Source: Leptolyngbya subtilissima AS-A7
Lineage (GTDB): Bacteria > Cyanobacteriota > Cyanobacteriia > Phormidesmidales > Phormidesmidaceae
Direction: 5' to 3'
DNA length: 64,000 nucleotides
Assembly (NCBI RefSeq): GCF_039962255.1
Contig: NZ_JAMPKY010000001.1
Location: forward strand, 496,001 to 560,000
This document shows, in pieces, positions 35,960-44,415 of the stretch. Under the pieces are notes generated by a model. That model was given only the letters and a program-made list of their open reading frames with translations. It did not search any database and was not told the origin of the DNA. Numbering within the stretch: the stretch's first letter is position 1; the number at the start of each line of letters is the position of its first letter. A program made the position numbers and the translations under genes.

Positions 35960-36324
35960 AGTTAATCGTCGTTTTTTAGGTTAGAAAAATTGGCTCGGCT
36001 GTGAACAGCCAATAGGATTACTCCACTCTAAATGAGCGGTGAATTTTGAGCGGCTTATTTGTAGCTCAAACTACAATTACGGTCAAATTGCAAGGAGCTG
36101 TTCGTGCCAACCACGGGCTCGGTAGAGACTTAGTAGTAAAGGTCGGGTCAAATCTCTACGCCTATTGCAGGCAGGGTTTCTTCCTTCTTCTACAAAAAAT
36201 CGTCATTCCCCATAAAAATGCTCAAGGTCTTAGTTGTAGCTCGGGCAACTGACGCTAATGAATTAGGGTTATAGACTGGGGAGCTAGATTCTAAATGTAT
36301 GGATGGTGCTCCTTGTCCAATCAA
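35960..36324. other. Divergent promoter region between the oxygenase gene and metQ
   Basis: This 365-bp gap contains several dyads: ATTGGCT/AGCCAAT (35989 and 36007), TTGTAG/CTACAA (36059-36076) and GTAGAGA/TCTCTAC (36122-36159). TTGTAGCTC recurs at 36232. They may be operators or a folded metQ leader. I do not recognise a known riboswitch. Confidence 0.45.
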
Positions 36325-37149
36325 ATGAATCGTCGATTTTTTCTGCTTACGGCCGGCTCCTTTGCCGCCACCACAATGGTCGCAGGCTGCGGTGCTACTC
36401 GATCGGGCGGCGGCAATGCTAGCGGTAACACACTCAGAGTGGGGGTAAACCCCGTGCCCCACGGCGAAATCTTAGCCTACGTGCGAGATAACCTGGCCGC
36501 TAGCGAAGGGTTGACCATTGAAGTTGTCGAGTTCTCTGACTACGTGCTGCCCAACACCGCCCTCAACGATGGGCAACTGGAGGCCAACTACTTTCAACAC
36601 GTGCCCTACATGGAAGACTTTGCTAAGCAGCGGGGGCTAGATTTGGTATTTGTCAAAGGAGTTCATTTAGAACCCTTGGGGCTCTATTCAAAGAAAGTGA
36701 CGGTTTTAAGCGAAGTGCCAGAGGGGGCGCAGGTTTCGGTGCCCAACGATGCTACAAATCTGGGGCGCGCCCTCAAACTGCTAGATGACAACGGATTGCT
36801 TACCCTCAAAGGCGGAGCGGGGGTAAATGCCACCAAGCAAGACATTGAGGCCAATCCTAAAAATCTCAGCCTGGTGGAGTTAGAGGCGGCACAGTTGCCC
36901 CGCGCTCTAGACGATGTAGATATTGGCGTAGTTAACGGCAACTATGCCCTTGAAGTAGGGTTGAACCCCGCTAAAGATGCTCTGGCGCTGGAAAAATCTG
37001 ACGGCAACCCCTACGCTAATGGACTGGTGGTGCTGAGTGGGCAGGAAAATGATTCAAACATTCAAAAACTGGCTCAGTTGCTGAACTCTGATCAGGTCAG
37101 AACGTTTATTAACGATAAGTACCAGGGGGCAGTGATCCCAGTTTTTTAA
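36325..37149 (+). CDS. MetQ/NlpA-type ABC importer binding lipoprotein
   Basis: About 274 residues from the ATG at 36325; a longer reading to 36295 lacks signal character. A signal peptide with RRFFLLTAG ends in a lipobox VAGC with Cys22, so it is a lipoprotein; the arginine pair makes Tat export possible. The NlpA domain begins LRVGVNPVPHGEILAYV and shows YFQHVPYMEDF. MetQ family members bind methionine, but close relatives (YxeM type) serve S-modified cysteine derivatives. The metN and metI genes follow with tight spacing. Confidence 0.92.
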   Translation: MNRRFFLLTAGSFAATTMVAGCGATRSGGGNASGNTLRVGVNPVPHGEILAYVRDNLAASEGLTIEVVEFSDYVLPNTALNDGQLEANYFQHVPYMEDFAKQRGLDLVFVKGVHLEPLGLYSKKVTVLSEVPEGAQVSVPNDATNLGRALKLLDDNGLLTLKGGAGVNATKQDIEANPKNLSLVELEAAQLPRALDDVDIGVVNGNYALEVGLNPAKDALALEKSDGNPYANGLVVLSGQENDSNIQKLAQLLNSDQVRTFINDKYQGAVIPVF

Positions 37150-37168
37150 TGCTCCCTGAGGTAGGGTC

Positions 37169-38176
37169 ATGATTACGATTCGAGACTTGCGGAAGGTGTA
37201 CGGGTCGTTTGTGGCTCTCGACACCTTTAACGAAGAAATCAACGCCGGAGAAATTTTTGGGGTAATTGGCCAAAGTGGAGCTGGCAAAAGCACCCTGATT
37301 CGCTGCATTAATCGGTTGGAAACGCCTACCTCTGGCCGTGTGATTGTGGCTGGCCAGGACATTACCGCCCTGTCGGGTAGCGACCTGCGTCGGGCGCGGC
37401 AGCAGATGGGCATGATTTTTCAGCACTTTAACTTGCTGAGCTCGCGCACTGCTGCTGAAAACATTGCCATGCCCCTGGAGGTGATGGGTTATAGCCGTCT
37501 GCGTATCAAGGCGCGGGTAGCAGAACTGCTGTCTTTGGTGGAGCTAGAGGGCAAGGGTGATAGCTACCCCGCCCAACTGTCTGGGGGGCAAAAACAGCGG
37601 GTAGGCATTGCTCGGGCCTTAGCCGCTGACCCCAAGGTGCTGTTGTCGGACGAAGCAACCTCGGCCCTAGACCCCCAGACTACTCAATCTATTCTGTCGC
37701 TGCTGAAGAAGTTGAACCAGCAAATTGGTCTCACCATTTTGCTGATTACCCACGATATGGGAGTAGTGAAGCGGATCTGCGATCGCGTCGCCATTTTAGA
37801 GCAGGGTAAAGTCATTGAGCGCGGCAGGGTGGCTGACTTAGCATCCCAGCCTCACTCCCGCCTAGCCCAGGACTTTTTTCCTCGGCTGACGGGCTACCAA
37901 CCTCGGCCTGACGTGCTGCTGGTCACCATTGCTTTTCGGGGTGAGGTAGCCAATGAACCATTTATTGCCACCCTGGTGCAGCGGTTCAATGTGGGGGCCA
38001 ACATTATCAATGGGGCAATTGAAACCATTGGGGGGCAGCCGGTGGGGCAGTTTCAGATCGAACTGGCAGGGCCAGAGCGGTACGTTGCCCTCGACTATTT
38101 GACCCAGCTCAATCTTGCCGTGGAGGTACAGGATGGACGCACAGCTGCTGAGCAATTTGTGGACAGCAACCCTTGA
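37169..38176 (+). CDS. MetN-type ABC importer ATP-binding protein
   Basis: A 335-residue ATPase. The ABC core has Walker A GQSGAGKST, signature LSGGQKQRVGIARAL and Walker B VLLSDEATSALD. The C-terminal 80 residues form a NIL domain (VTIAFRGEVANEPFIATLVQRFNVGANIINGAIE), which in MetN senses intracellular methionine and shuts transport off. This favours an amino-acid-like substrate. Its 3' end overlaps the permease gene by about 44 bp. Confidence 0.93.
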   Translation: MITIRDLRKVYGSFVALDTFNEEINAGEIFGVIGQSGAGKSTLIRCINRLETPTSGRVIVAGQDITALSGSDLRRARQQMGMIFQHFNLLSSRTAAENIAMPLEVMGYSRLRIKARVAELLSLVELEGKGDSYPAQLSGGQKQRVGIARALAADPKVLLSDEATSALDPQTTQSILSLLKKLNQQIGLTILLITHDMGVVKRICDRVAILEQGKVIERGRVADLASQPHSRLAQDFFPRLTGYQPRPDVLLVTIAFRGEVANEPFIATLVQRFNVGANIINGAIETIGGQPVGQFQIELAGPERYVALDYLTQLNLAVEVQDGRTAAEQFVDSNP

Positions 38177-38843
38177 GACGCTCTATATGGTGAGCGTTTC
38201 GTCGCTGCTGGCGGCGGTGTTTGGCTTACCCCTGGGGCTGCTGCTGGTGATTACGGGAGCCAGGGGCTTTTTGCCGAACCCATTGGTAAACCAGGGGCTG
38301 GGTTGGGTGATCAATGGGGTGCGATCGCTGCCCTTCATCATCTTGCTGGTGGCGATTTTGCCCCTCACCCGCTTAATCGTTGGCACAACCATTGGCAGCA
38401 CCGCCGCCTTGGTACCTCTTACCCTCTCAGCCATTCCTTTTTTTGCCCGTGTGGCCGAAACTGCCCTCCTCGAAGTTGACCCAGGCCTGGTGGAAGCCGC
38501 CGAAGCCATGGGCTGTAGCTACTGGGATATCGTTCGCAAGGTGTTAATTCCAGAGTCACGGCCCGCTTTGGTGCTGGGTTTGACCCTGATGGTCATTAGT
38601 CTGGTGGGCAACTCGGCGATGGCTGGGGTCGTAGGCGGTGGCGGTTTAGGCGATCTAGCAATTCGCTACGGCTTCCAGCGCTTTGACACGCGGGTGATGG
38701 TGTACACGGTGGTCATTTTGATTGCCTTGGTGCAGCTGATTCAGTGGTTTGGCGACGGCGTGGCCTACCGGCTGCGCCGTACCGGCAATGTAGCGCCCTC
38801 CCCCGGTTGGACCAATCCCTTGGCGCGGCTGCGAAAGACCTAG
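38133..38843 (+). CDS. MetI-type ABC importer permease
   Basis: About 236 residues from the ATG at 38133, which is preceded by GGAGG with six-base spacing inside metN; an upstream codon at 38115 is less likely. Five to six transmembrane helices with the conserved EAA loop (VEAAEAMGCSYWDIVRKVLIPESRPALVLG) define a MetI-family permease. Together with the two genes before it, it forms a complete MetNIQ importer. Confidence 0.93.
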   Translation: MDAQLLSNLWTATLETLYMVSVSSLLAAVFGLPLGLLLVITGARGFLPNPLVNQGLGWVINGVRSLPFIILLVAILPLTRLIVGTTIGSTAALVPLTLSAIPFFARVAETALLEVDPGLVEAAEAMGCSYWDIVRKVLIPESRPALVLGLTLMVISLVGNSAMAGVVGGGGLGDLAIRYGFQRFDTRVMVYTVVILIALVQLIQWFGDGVAYRLRRTGNVAPSPGWTNPLARLRKT

Positions 38844-38964
38844 GCTGTGCCTATATCGAACCTAGCGCCCTGGTGGAATTTCTTTACTCTTTAAATCTCT
38901 ATGACAACTACCCTCAAGGAGGAGCTTTTGAGTCTGATTCGCCATCGATCGAGGTTGTTTTAGC

Positions 38965-39753
38965 ATGCGCGGTGTCTCCTACCTCTCCCCCAATCTGCTT
39001 TGGCTGTATCGGGCTGTGGGTGACTACCTCGGTCGTCGCTTGGGCTGCTCGGTGGATGTGATGCAGGGAGCCGATGATCCTCTGACCGATCCAGATCTGG
39101 TGGGCGATCGCTGGGATCTGCTCTTTCTCTGCGGCCTGCCCCTGATGCGCTATGCCCAGCGGGTTCCTGATCAGCTGCGGCCCCTGGTAGCTCCGGTGAT
39201 GGATCAGGCTCGCTATGGTGGGCAGCCGGTGTACTTTTCAGATGTGGTGGTGCGGAGCGATCGCCCCTTGCATACCTGGGACGACCTGGCACAGACGGTA
39301 TTTTGCTACAACGATCGCGGCTCTCACAGCGGCTACAGCCGGATGGGCTACGAGCTGCACCAGAGAGGACTAGACTGGGGATTCTTTGGGCAGAAGCTGG
39401 AATCGGGGAGCCATTTGCGATCGCTCCATGCCATTCTCATGGGCCAGGCTGACTGCGCTGCGATCGACAGCACCGTACTCGACCAGGCCCTGAGAGACGA
39501 CCCCATCCTCGGCCAAAAGATCCGCATTATTACTAACCTCGGCCCCTCTCCCATGCCGCCCATTGCGATCTCTCAACGGTTGGGTCAGGACGTGCTGCAA
39601 ACCTGGCAAGCAGCACTCCTTCAACCCGACGCCACGTTGCAGCAGCAGCTTGCCCAGGCTGGAATCCAGCGCTTTGCGGCAGTGGACTATAGCATCTATG
39701 AGCCGGTTTTGGCGATGTATGAGGGGAGTAAAGGAGTTGGGGGTGAAGGGTAG
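38965..39753 (+). CDS. PhnD/SsuA-like binding-protein domain without signal peptide
   Basis: A 262-residue protein matching the PhnD-type (phosphonate/phosphite) periplasmic-binding fold: SYLSPNLLWLYRAVGDYLGRRL, FLCGLPLMRYA, CYNDRGSHSGYSRMGYELHQRG and SGSHLRSLHAILMGQADCAAIDS. Nothing like a signal peptide or lipobox precedes it, so it appears cytoplasmic. A 20-codon frame (38901-38963) ends just before its start and contains AAGGAGG, which would serve as the ribosome binding site only at long distance. It follows metI by 121 bp. It may be an intracellular sensor or carrier rather than part of an importer. Confidence 0.82.
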   Translation: MRGVSYLSPNLLWLYRAVGDYLGRRLGCSVDVMQGADDPLTDPDLVGDRWDLLFLCGLPLMRYAQRVPDQLRPLVAPVMDQARYGGQPVYFSDVVVRSDRPLHTWDDLAQTVFCYNDRGSHSGYSRMGYELHQRGLDWGFFGQKLESGSHLRSLHAILMGQADCAAIDSTVLDQALRDDPILGQKIRIITNLGPSPMPPIAISQRLGQDVLQTWQAALLQPDATLQQQLAQAGIQRFAAVDYSIYEPVLAMYEGSKGVGGEG

Positions 39754-39759
39754 GCAGTA

Positions 39760-39806
39760 AATTGCCCCTCTACCCCTTACTCCCTAACCCTCTACACCCT
39801 GTCCCC
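39760..39806 (+). repeat. C-rich pyrimidine string
   Basis: CCCCTCTACCCCTTACTCCC and related words overlap the 3' end of the small minus-strand gene at 39784, and so encode its last residues. Confidence 0.55.
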
Positions 39807-39978
39807 GCCAAGCCAAAAAAGCCTCCAGCGTCGGAAAGTAGCGAATCACCTCATCAAGGCCTATCGGTCTACCCGAGCGGTAGCCATCCCAATAGGCGGC
39901 ATCGGTACTTTTGGGCAGTAGACCCGCATCGCGATCGCGGCACCCCCGCTGAAAAAATTCTTCTCGACGGCTTTTCAT
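39784..39978 (-). CDS. Small conserved-looking protein, 64 residues
   Basis: A 64-residue soluble protein from the ATG at 39978, supported by GGAGG five bases upstream. It reads KSRREEFFQRGCRDRDAG at the start and contains STDAAYWDGYRSGRPIG; the aromatic/charged pattern is typical of short cyanobacterial proteins of unknown function. There is one cysteine and no membrane segment. It converges on the PhnD-like gene. Confidence 0.65.
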   Translation of the reverse strand: MKSRREEFFQRGCRDRDAGLLPKSTDAAYWDGYRSGRPIGLDEVIRYFPTLEAFLAWRGQGVEG

Positions 39979-40221
39979 CACAACCTCCAGGACTCAACCA
40001 AAATGCACCCTTGCCATGCCGTGCCAATAGAACAGCAGCAAACCGGATTGCAGTAATGGCCAGGGTTTTAACCCTATGAGTTGATCTTACGAAGGTGGTT
40101 TGATAAGAGCAAATAGTCTTTTTTGTGAAAGTAATAGATTTTGTTGATGGAAAAGGCAGAGCTAGGAAAAACGGTGCGAATGTTGAGGTTTTGCTCGGTA
40201 TCAGGGACCCAAACCTTTGCG

Positions 40222-41481
40222 CTATGCTAGCGCCTGCCGCAGGGCAAACTGCTGCGGAGCCTGGGCCTGCTGCTCTACAGCGTGACGATACACTTGCTTA
40301 AACAAGGTCTGTTGCGTGTGGCTGCCCCCCAGGCGATAGAGGTGTGGCAGCACGGGGCGCAGGTGGGCGATCGCCCCCACCCAATCCCCATTAGCGTGGG
40401 CCACTAACCCCTGAGCAGCGGGAACAGCCAGTTTGAGCCAGCGTGTTTTGGTCAGCTCATCCTGGCGATGGGCGTGGCGGACCATGTCGTCGATCATGGT
40501 GGCGGCATAGTCGTTGCGATCGCCTCGGGCCAGGCCATAGACATAGTGCAGGTCTTGAAAAGGCAGGGCATGCTCTTGCAGACGCGCTCGCAGCGGTTTG
40601 GCCAGCGATCGCCAGCGATTACCCACCGATACCCCCGCTAGCTCTAGCCGCAGCAGTAGCGAAATTGCCCCTACCTGGTCTTTGGGGGTGTGCCTGCGGG
40701 CCAGTCCCCATACGTGCTGGTCATAGAGTCTGAGCACCGTGGCGGTGTCGCCTTGGGCTAGATAAGCCAGGGCCACGTGCCACCAATTGTGGGTATAAAG
40801 CATCGAGTTACAGCCGCGCCAGGTGTCGGCGTTGGCCTCCATCCAGTCAATGTTTTCGCGGTGGTGACCCTGGACATCAAGCACGTGGGCTACGGCGTGG
40901 TGCGCCCAGGGGTTGTGGCGGCGCAGCTCTGTGGCCCGTCGGCCCAGCGCTTCGGCCTGGTCATACTGGTGGCACTGCTCTAGGCCAAAGGCCACCATGC
41001 TGTAGAGCAACGGGTGTTCGGGATGTGCCGGAAGGGCCGCCAGGGCAACTTCTAGCAACCCCTGGCTCTCTCCCTGATAAAAGTAGTGGTACTGGGCCTG
41101 CTGCACCGCCAGCAAATCCTGCGGGAAGGCCTGCACTAGAGCAGTTTGATAAGCGATCGCCTGCCGAATGTGGCCCCTAGCCCAGGCCGCAATACCGTGA
41201 ATATAGCCCTGCTCTCGCGGCGATGCCGACGCTAATCTGGCTAGCGCTCGGTTGAGGTAAGGTCTGGCACGCAGCCGATCGGTGCGGTTTTCTTGGCTGA
41301 GGTAATAAGCGGCCGCGTAGGCATGGGCGATCGCACAGTTGCCGTCTGCCTCAATCGCCTTGAGAATCGTCGTCTCTGCCTGGTCGCCGTAGGTCAGCGC
41401 CTGGTCGATAAATTGGTCAATAGCGGTCACCGCTTGAACAGAATCAGTGGTGACCAGCAAGCCTTGAGCGTCTTGAAGCAT
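40222..41481 (-). CDS. Tetratricopeptide-repeat protein of the TTC38 type
   Basis: A 419-residue helical-repeat protein resembling the TTC38 family found in animals and many bacteria. Diagnostic stretches are AIAHAYAAAYYL, ASPREQGYIHGIAAWARG, NPWAHHAVAHVLDVQGHHRENIDWM and LYTHNWWHVALAYLAQGD. No signal peptide is seen. TTC38 proteins have no settled function; the conserved His/Trp-rich middle suggests binding of a small molecule or metal (inferred). It is divergent from the SSS symporter gene, and a candidate regulon motif lies 75 bp upstream. An AAGGTT-N7-AACCTT dyad at 41489-41507 almost touches the start codon. Confidence 0.85.
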   Translation of the reverse strand: MLQDAQGLLVTTDSVQAVTAIDQFIDQALTYGDQAETTILKAIEADGNCAIAHAYAAAYYLSQENRTDRLRARPYLNRALARLASASPREQGYIHGIAAWARGHIRQAIAYQTALVQAFPQDLLAVQQAQYHYFYQGESQGLLEVALAALPAHPEHPLLYSMVAFGLEQCHQYDQAEALGRRATELRRHNPWAHHAVAHVLDVQGHHRENIDWMEANADTWRGCNSMLYTHNWWHVALAYLAQGDTATVLRLYDQHVWGLARRHTPKDQVGAISLLLRLELAGVSVGNRWRSLAKPLRARLQEHALPFQDLHYVYGLARGDRNDYAATMIDDMVRHAHRQDELTKTRWLKLAVPAAQGLVAHANGDWVGAIAHLRPVLPHLYRLGGSHTQQTLFKQVYRHAVEQQAQAPQQFALRQALA

Positions 41482-41554
41482 TACTTATAAGGTTGAGATT
41501 GAACCTTTGACCTGAGCTTTAAGACAATCAGCGATTAAGTTCAAATTGAAAACA

Positions 41555-41576
41555 AATTGAGATACATTTGTAATAT
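41555..41576 (+). promoter_or_regulatory. Candidate regulon motif, copy 3
   Basis: AATTGAGATACATTTGTAA lies 74 bp upstream of the TTC38-type gene and shares the 11-mer GAGATACATTT with the site before the second osmC gene. Confidence 0.4.
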
Positions 41577-41680
41577 ATTTTAACTTTAGCGAATAATTCA
41601 AGCTGTAAATGTTGTAAACCGTCCTTAGGAAAAACTTTGTCTTCACTCAGCGATCAAATGTTTAGTACTTCTATGATTCC

Positions 41681-41712
41681 CCCATTGCAAGAGCTATGGG
41701 TCTTGCAATGGG
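41681..41712. other. Perfect 12-bp inverted repeat
   Basis: CCCATTGCAAGA (41681-41692) and TCTTGCAATGGG (41701-41712) pair completely around an eight-base spacer. No T tract follows on either strand, which argues for a protein-binding site or element end rather than a terminator. Confidence 0.7.
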
Positions 41713-42099
41713 TGGAGATGGCTAGTTAGATTTGAGGTGCAAATTAATTTCTGATTCTGAATTGAAGGCAATTGTAACCCCAGATGCTTTTTTGCACAAA
41801 AGCAGAATGTTAATATCGCCCAGGCTGATGACTTGGAGAAAGCCGCATGGCGCCAAAAGCTCGGTACTTAGGAGTTTTGTGTCTTCTAATGAAATAGGTT
41901 TTAGTTTGATTAGAGCAGCTCTTGTCCACTTTAAAGTGTGTTAGAGGGCAGATTTAAGCTGAGGCCTTAAAAATCTTTATCTGTTGCAAATTCGTCATAA
42001 GAAGCATTAGGAATTGGACCGAGGCGACACTGTTAGCGCAGTGGATCTACATTCTATTTCAGCTATTTTTTGCCTAAAGCTAAGTAAAGGAAAGAGTTT

Positions 42100-43614
42100 A
42101 TGCAGGAATTTGAATTTGTGAAGGCGTCACTAACGCCAGCACAAGGGATTTTTACCTTAATTGCATTAGGGCTTATCTTGCTTGCCCTAGCGAATTATGT
42201 GCGAGTCACCCTTGTCAAAAACACCCACGACTTTGTGATTGCTGGTCGCAGATTGGGTTTTGGATTTGGAGTGGCAGGCATCATTTCAATTTGGACATGG
42301 GCGATGGCCGTGATGATGTCCTCTGCAATGACATATACATATGGGACTTCTGGACTCTGGTGGTTTACTGTTCCCAACGGTCTAGCGGTAATACTTATAA
42401 TTCCATTCGCTAGACGATTGAGGGCGAAGATGCCGCACGGCTACACGATTGGAGAATTTATCAGTTCCCGCTTTGACGGAGCAGGTTTAGCACGTGTTGT
42501 GATGACAGCGGGTTTGTTGTTTGGCGCTTTGCTAGCCATCATTATTAACTTGAAGGGCACCTCGCTCGTAATCTCAACTGTATTTGGGGTTGACCAGGGT
42601 ACAGTAGCTATCATTACGGCAATCATTGTTCTAGCCTATACAGTTTTGGGTGGGCTGTGGGCTTCTATCTCAACCTCTACTTTGACAACACTGTTCATTA
42701 CCGTACCGACAGCTTTTGTCGTTACTGCCGTATTAAGCCAGGTTGGTGGAGCTGAGTTTGTTTGGCAAACAGTTGCTAGCAAAAGCACTGACTTTCTGTC
42801 AGTAGCTCGTCCAGAGGCCGCAGTTGGCTTTGGTATTACCCTGGCGCTTGGCCTGATCACAGCTACCGTCGTTGGGCAGGATTTTTGGCAAGTTGTTTGG
42901 GGTTTGAGGGAGAGAGAAGTAAGCCGTACCTTCTTTTGGGCTGGCGCGCTGTTCTACCCTATTCCTATTTGCCTTGGGATCCTAGGACTTGTAGGTATTG
43001 CTCTTAACGTGGATCTAGCAACCCATCTAAACGGCGATGCTGCCGCTGTTGGACCGTTTGTTATTTCTCACATCGGATTGCCTACCTGGCTGATTCTAAG
43101 CTATGTATTCGTGATTTTGTCGGCCTGTTATTCGACCATTGATGGTTCTCTTTCGGCAATTTCGTCCGTTGCAGCTGTTGATGTGATTAAGCCTTTTTCT
43201 CCCAATATTTCTGAGCACAAACTGTTTTCCTACACCAGGCTATCGATGGTGATTGCCGCCCTGATTGCGACGCTGGTTGTGTTAAGCGGTGTTGACTTTG
43301 TCACCATTGTTTTGACAACCTACGCGATTCGTACCGCTGTGCTAATTCCGTTTATGCTGGCGGTCTTTTGGGATCGAATGACAGCGGCTGGGTTTTTTGG
43401 GGGAACCGTTGCGGCGATCGCGATTGGGATGCCCGTTCACTTTACCTATGGTGAATTGCCAGGCAGCATCACCATTTTAGTTATTAGCGCAATTGTTCCA
43501 TTAGTTCTAGGATTTCAAAATCAAAATCGATTCGACTACGATCGCCTCAAAAAAGCTGCAGATATTTCGGATAACTCTGCTCCCGTTAACCCAATCATTC
43601 CGGTTAACAACTAG
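42100..43614 (+). CDS. Sodium:solute symporter (SSS family)
   Basis: A 504-residue membrane transporter with about 13 helices and the SSS fold. Family sequence includes DFVIAGRRLGFGFGVAGIISIWTWAMAVMMSS near residue 45, LRAKMPHGYTIGEFISSRF, and AYTVLGGLWASISTSTLTTLF near residue 180. It brings in a solute with Na+; urea, proline, acetate or sulfur-containing solutes are all known for the family, so specificity is open. Base composition is clearly more AT-rich than the surrounding genes, with few HIP1 sites until the end, which hints at recent transfer. GGAAAGAG upstream supports the start. A small membrane gene follows at 49 bp. Confidence 0.9.
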   Translation: MQEFEFVKASLTPAQGIFTLIALGLILLALANYVRVTLVKNTHDFVIAGRRLGFGFGVAGIISIWTWAMAVMMSSAMTYTYGTSGLWWFTVPNGLAVILIIPFARRLRAKMPHGYTIGEFISSRFDGAGLARVVMTAGLLFGALLAIIINLKGTSLVISTVFGVDQGTVAIITAIIVLAYTVLGGLWASISTSTLTTLFITVPTAFVVTAVLSQVGGAEFVWQTVASKSTDFLSVARPEAAVGFGITLALGLITATVVGQDFWQVVWGLREREVSRTFFWAGALFYPIPICLGILGLVGIALNVDLATHLNGDAAAVGPFVISHIGLPTWLILSYVFVILSACYSTIDGSLSAISSVAAVDVIKPFSPNISEHKLFSYTRLSMVIAALIATLVVLSGVDFVTIVLTTYAIRTAVLIPFMLAVFWDRMTAAGFFGGTVAAIAIGMPVHFTYGELPGSITILVISAIVPLVLGFQNQNRFDYDRLKKAADISDNSAPVNPIIPVNN

Positions 43615-43663
43615 CGACACTTCATCACGCTGATTTCTATCCTCTTACCTTGCGGAGACGCCC

Positions 43664-44134
43664 ATGCAGCCCTCGTCTAATCGTTCATACGGGTTGAATT
43701 TCTTTGGAACTTCAAACAAGCATCTCTTGATTGCGATCGCTACTAGCATTCTCGCCGCTCAGGGGCGATCGCTTGCTACCACAGGCTCAGCTAATTCTAC
43801 CGAACCCAGCTTCTTTGTTTCTACCGAGACGGCGATCTTCTTCTTTATTGGCATTGTCATCTCCTTTTTTTATATCAAAGGGATGGCTGGGGTTTTACGT
43901 GATGCAGTTAGAACTTACTCTTCCGAAGAGGAAGACACTCGTGACACTTTCACCAAAGGTTTCGTCGGAGCTATTCTAGCGGCGATCGCCTCTGCCGTTG
44001 TGATCTGGTCCTATGGGCTTGGTGCCTATTTTCTTTATGTTGGACCAGTGCTTAGTTTGCTTAGCCCCATCGGCATCATCTACTTTATGGCTCTCGACAT
44101 TCAGCGATACAAAGAGACCTCAAGTCCCAAGTAG
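43664..44134 (+). CDS. Small membrane protein paired with the symporter
   Basis: A 156-residue protein with a signal-like segment (HLLIAIATSILAAQG, residues 21-35), then hydrophobic helices FFFIGIVISFFYIKGMAGVL, GAILAAIASAVVIWSYGLGAYFL and PVLSLLSPIGIIYFMAL. An acidic loop EEEDTRD separates the first two. I do not recognise the family. The 49-bp spacing, shared strand and similar composition suggest it is co-transcribed with the SSS transporter, perhaps as an accessory subunit. GGAG precedes the ATG. Confidence 0.75.
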   Translation: MQPSSNRSYGLNFFGTSNKHLLIAIATSILAAQGRSLATTGSANSTEPSFFVSTETAIFFFIGIVISFFYIKGMAGVLRDAVRTYSSEEEDTRDTFTKGFVGAILAAIASAVVIWSYGLGAYFLYVGPVLSLLSPIGIIYFMALDIQRYKETSSPK

Positions 44135-44415
44135 TTTGAAATATTTTTTAGGAACAGCACAAGCCAATTCTGTAAGAGCTTGTAGAGATTTCCTTGGACA
44201 TGGTGTTCAAAATCAGCTCCTATAAGCATCTCAAAACATAACCTTGTCAAACATAAAAACGATACTTGAAGAGGCCTGGGTTTCGACGATTCACCATAAG
44301 GTGCTAAGAAAAAGGGCTCTATCGGTCGCGGGGTCGCCGTTGGTGATGCAGGTTTTTATCACTACACTGTCAAATTTTCTAGTCGAATTTATTCTTTGAG
44401 TACACAGCAGGTTCT

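Larger units (their letters stand above)
41482..42099. other. Divergent regulatory region before the TTC38 and symporter genes
   Basis: This AT-rich 618-bp gap contains an AAGGTT dyad at 41489-41507, the motif at 41555 and the hairpin at 41681. A 70-codon open frame at 41732-41944 starts with TTG, lacks a ribosome binding site and does not look like a protein. Confidence 0.5.

Noticed and set aside
36000-36324. A possible SAM-type riboswitch before metQ
   Set aside because: Several stems can be drawn, but none matches a riboswitch core I recognise.
41732-41944. A 70-codon open frame upstream of the symporter
   Set aside because: It begins with TTG, has no ribosome binding site, and its composition does not resemble a protein.
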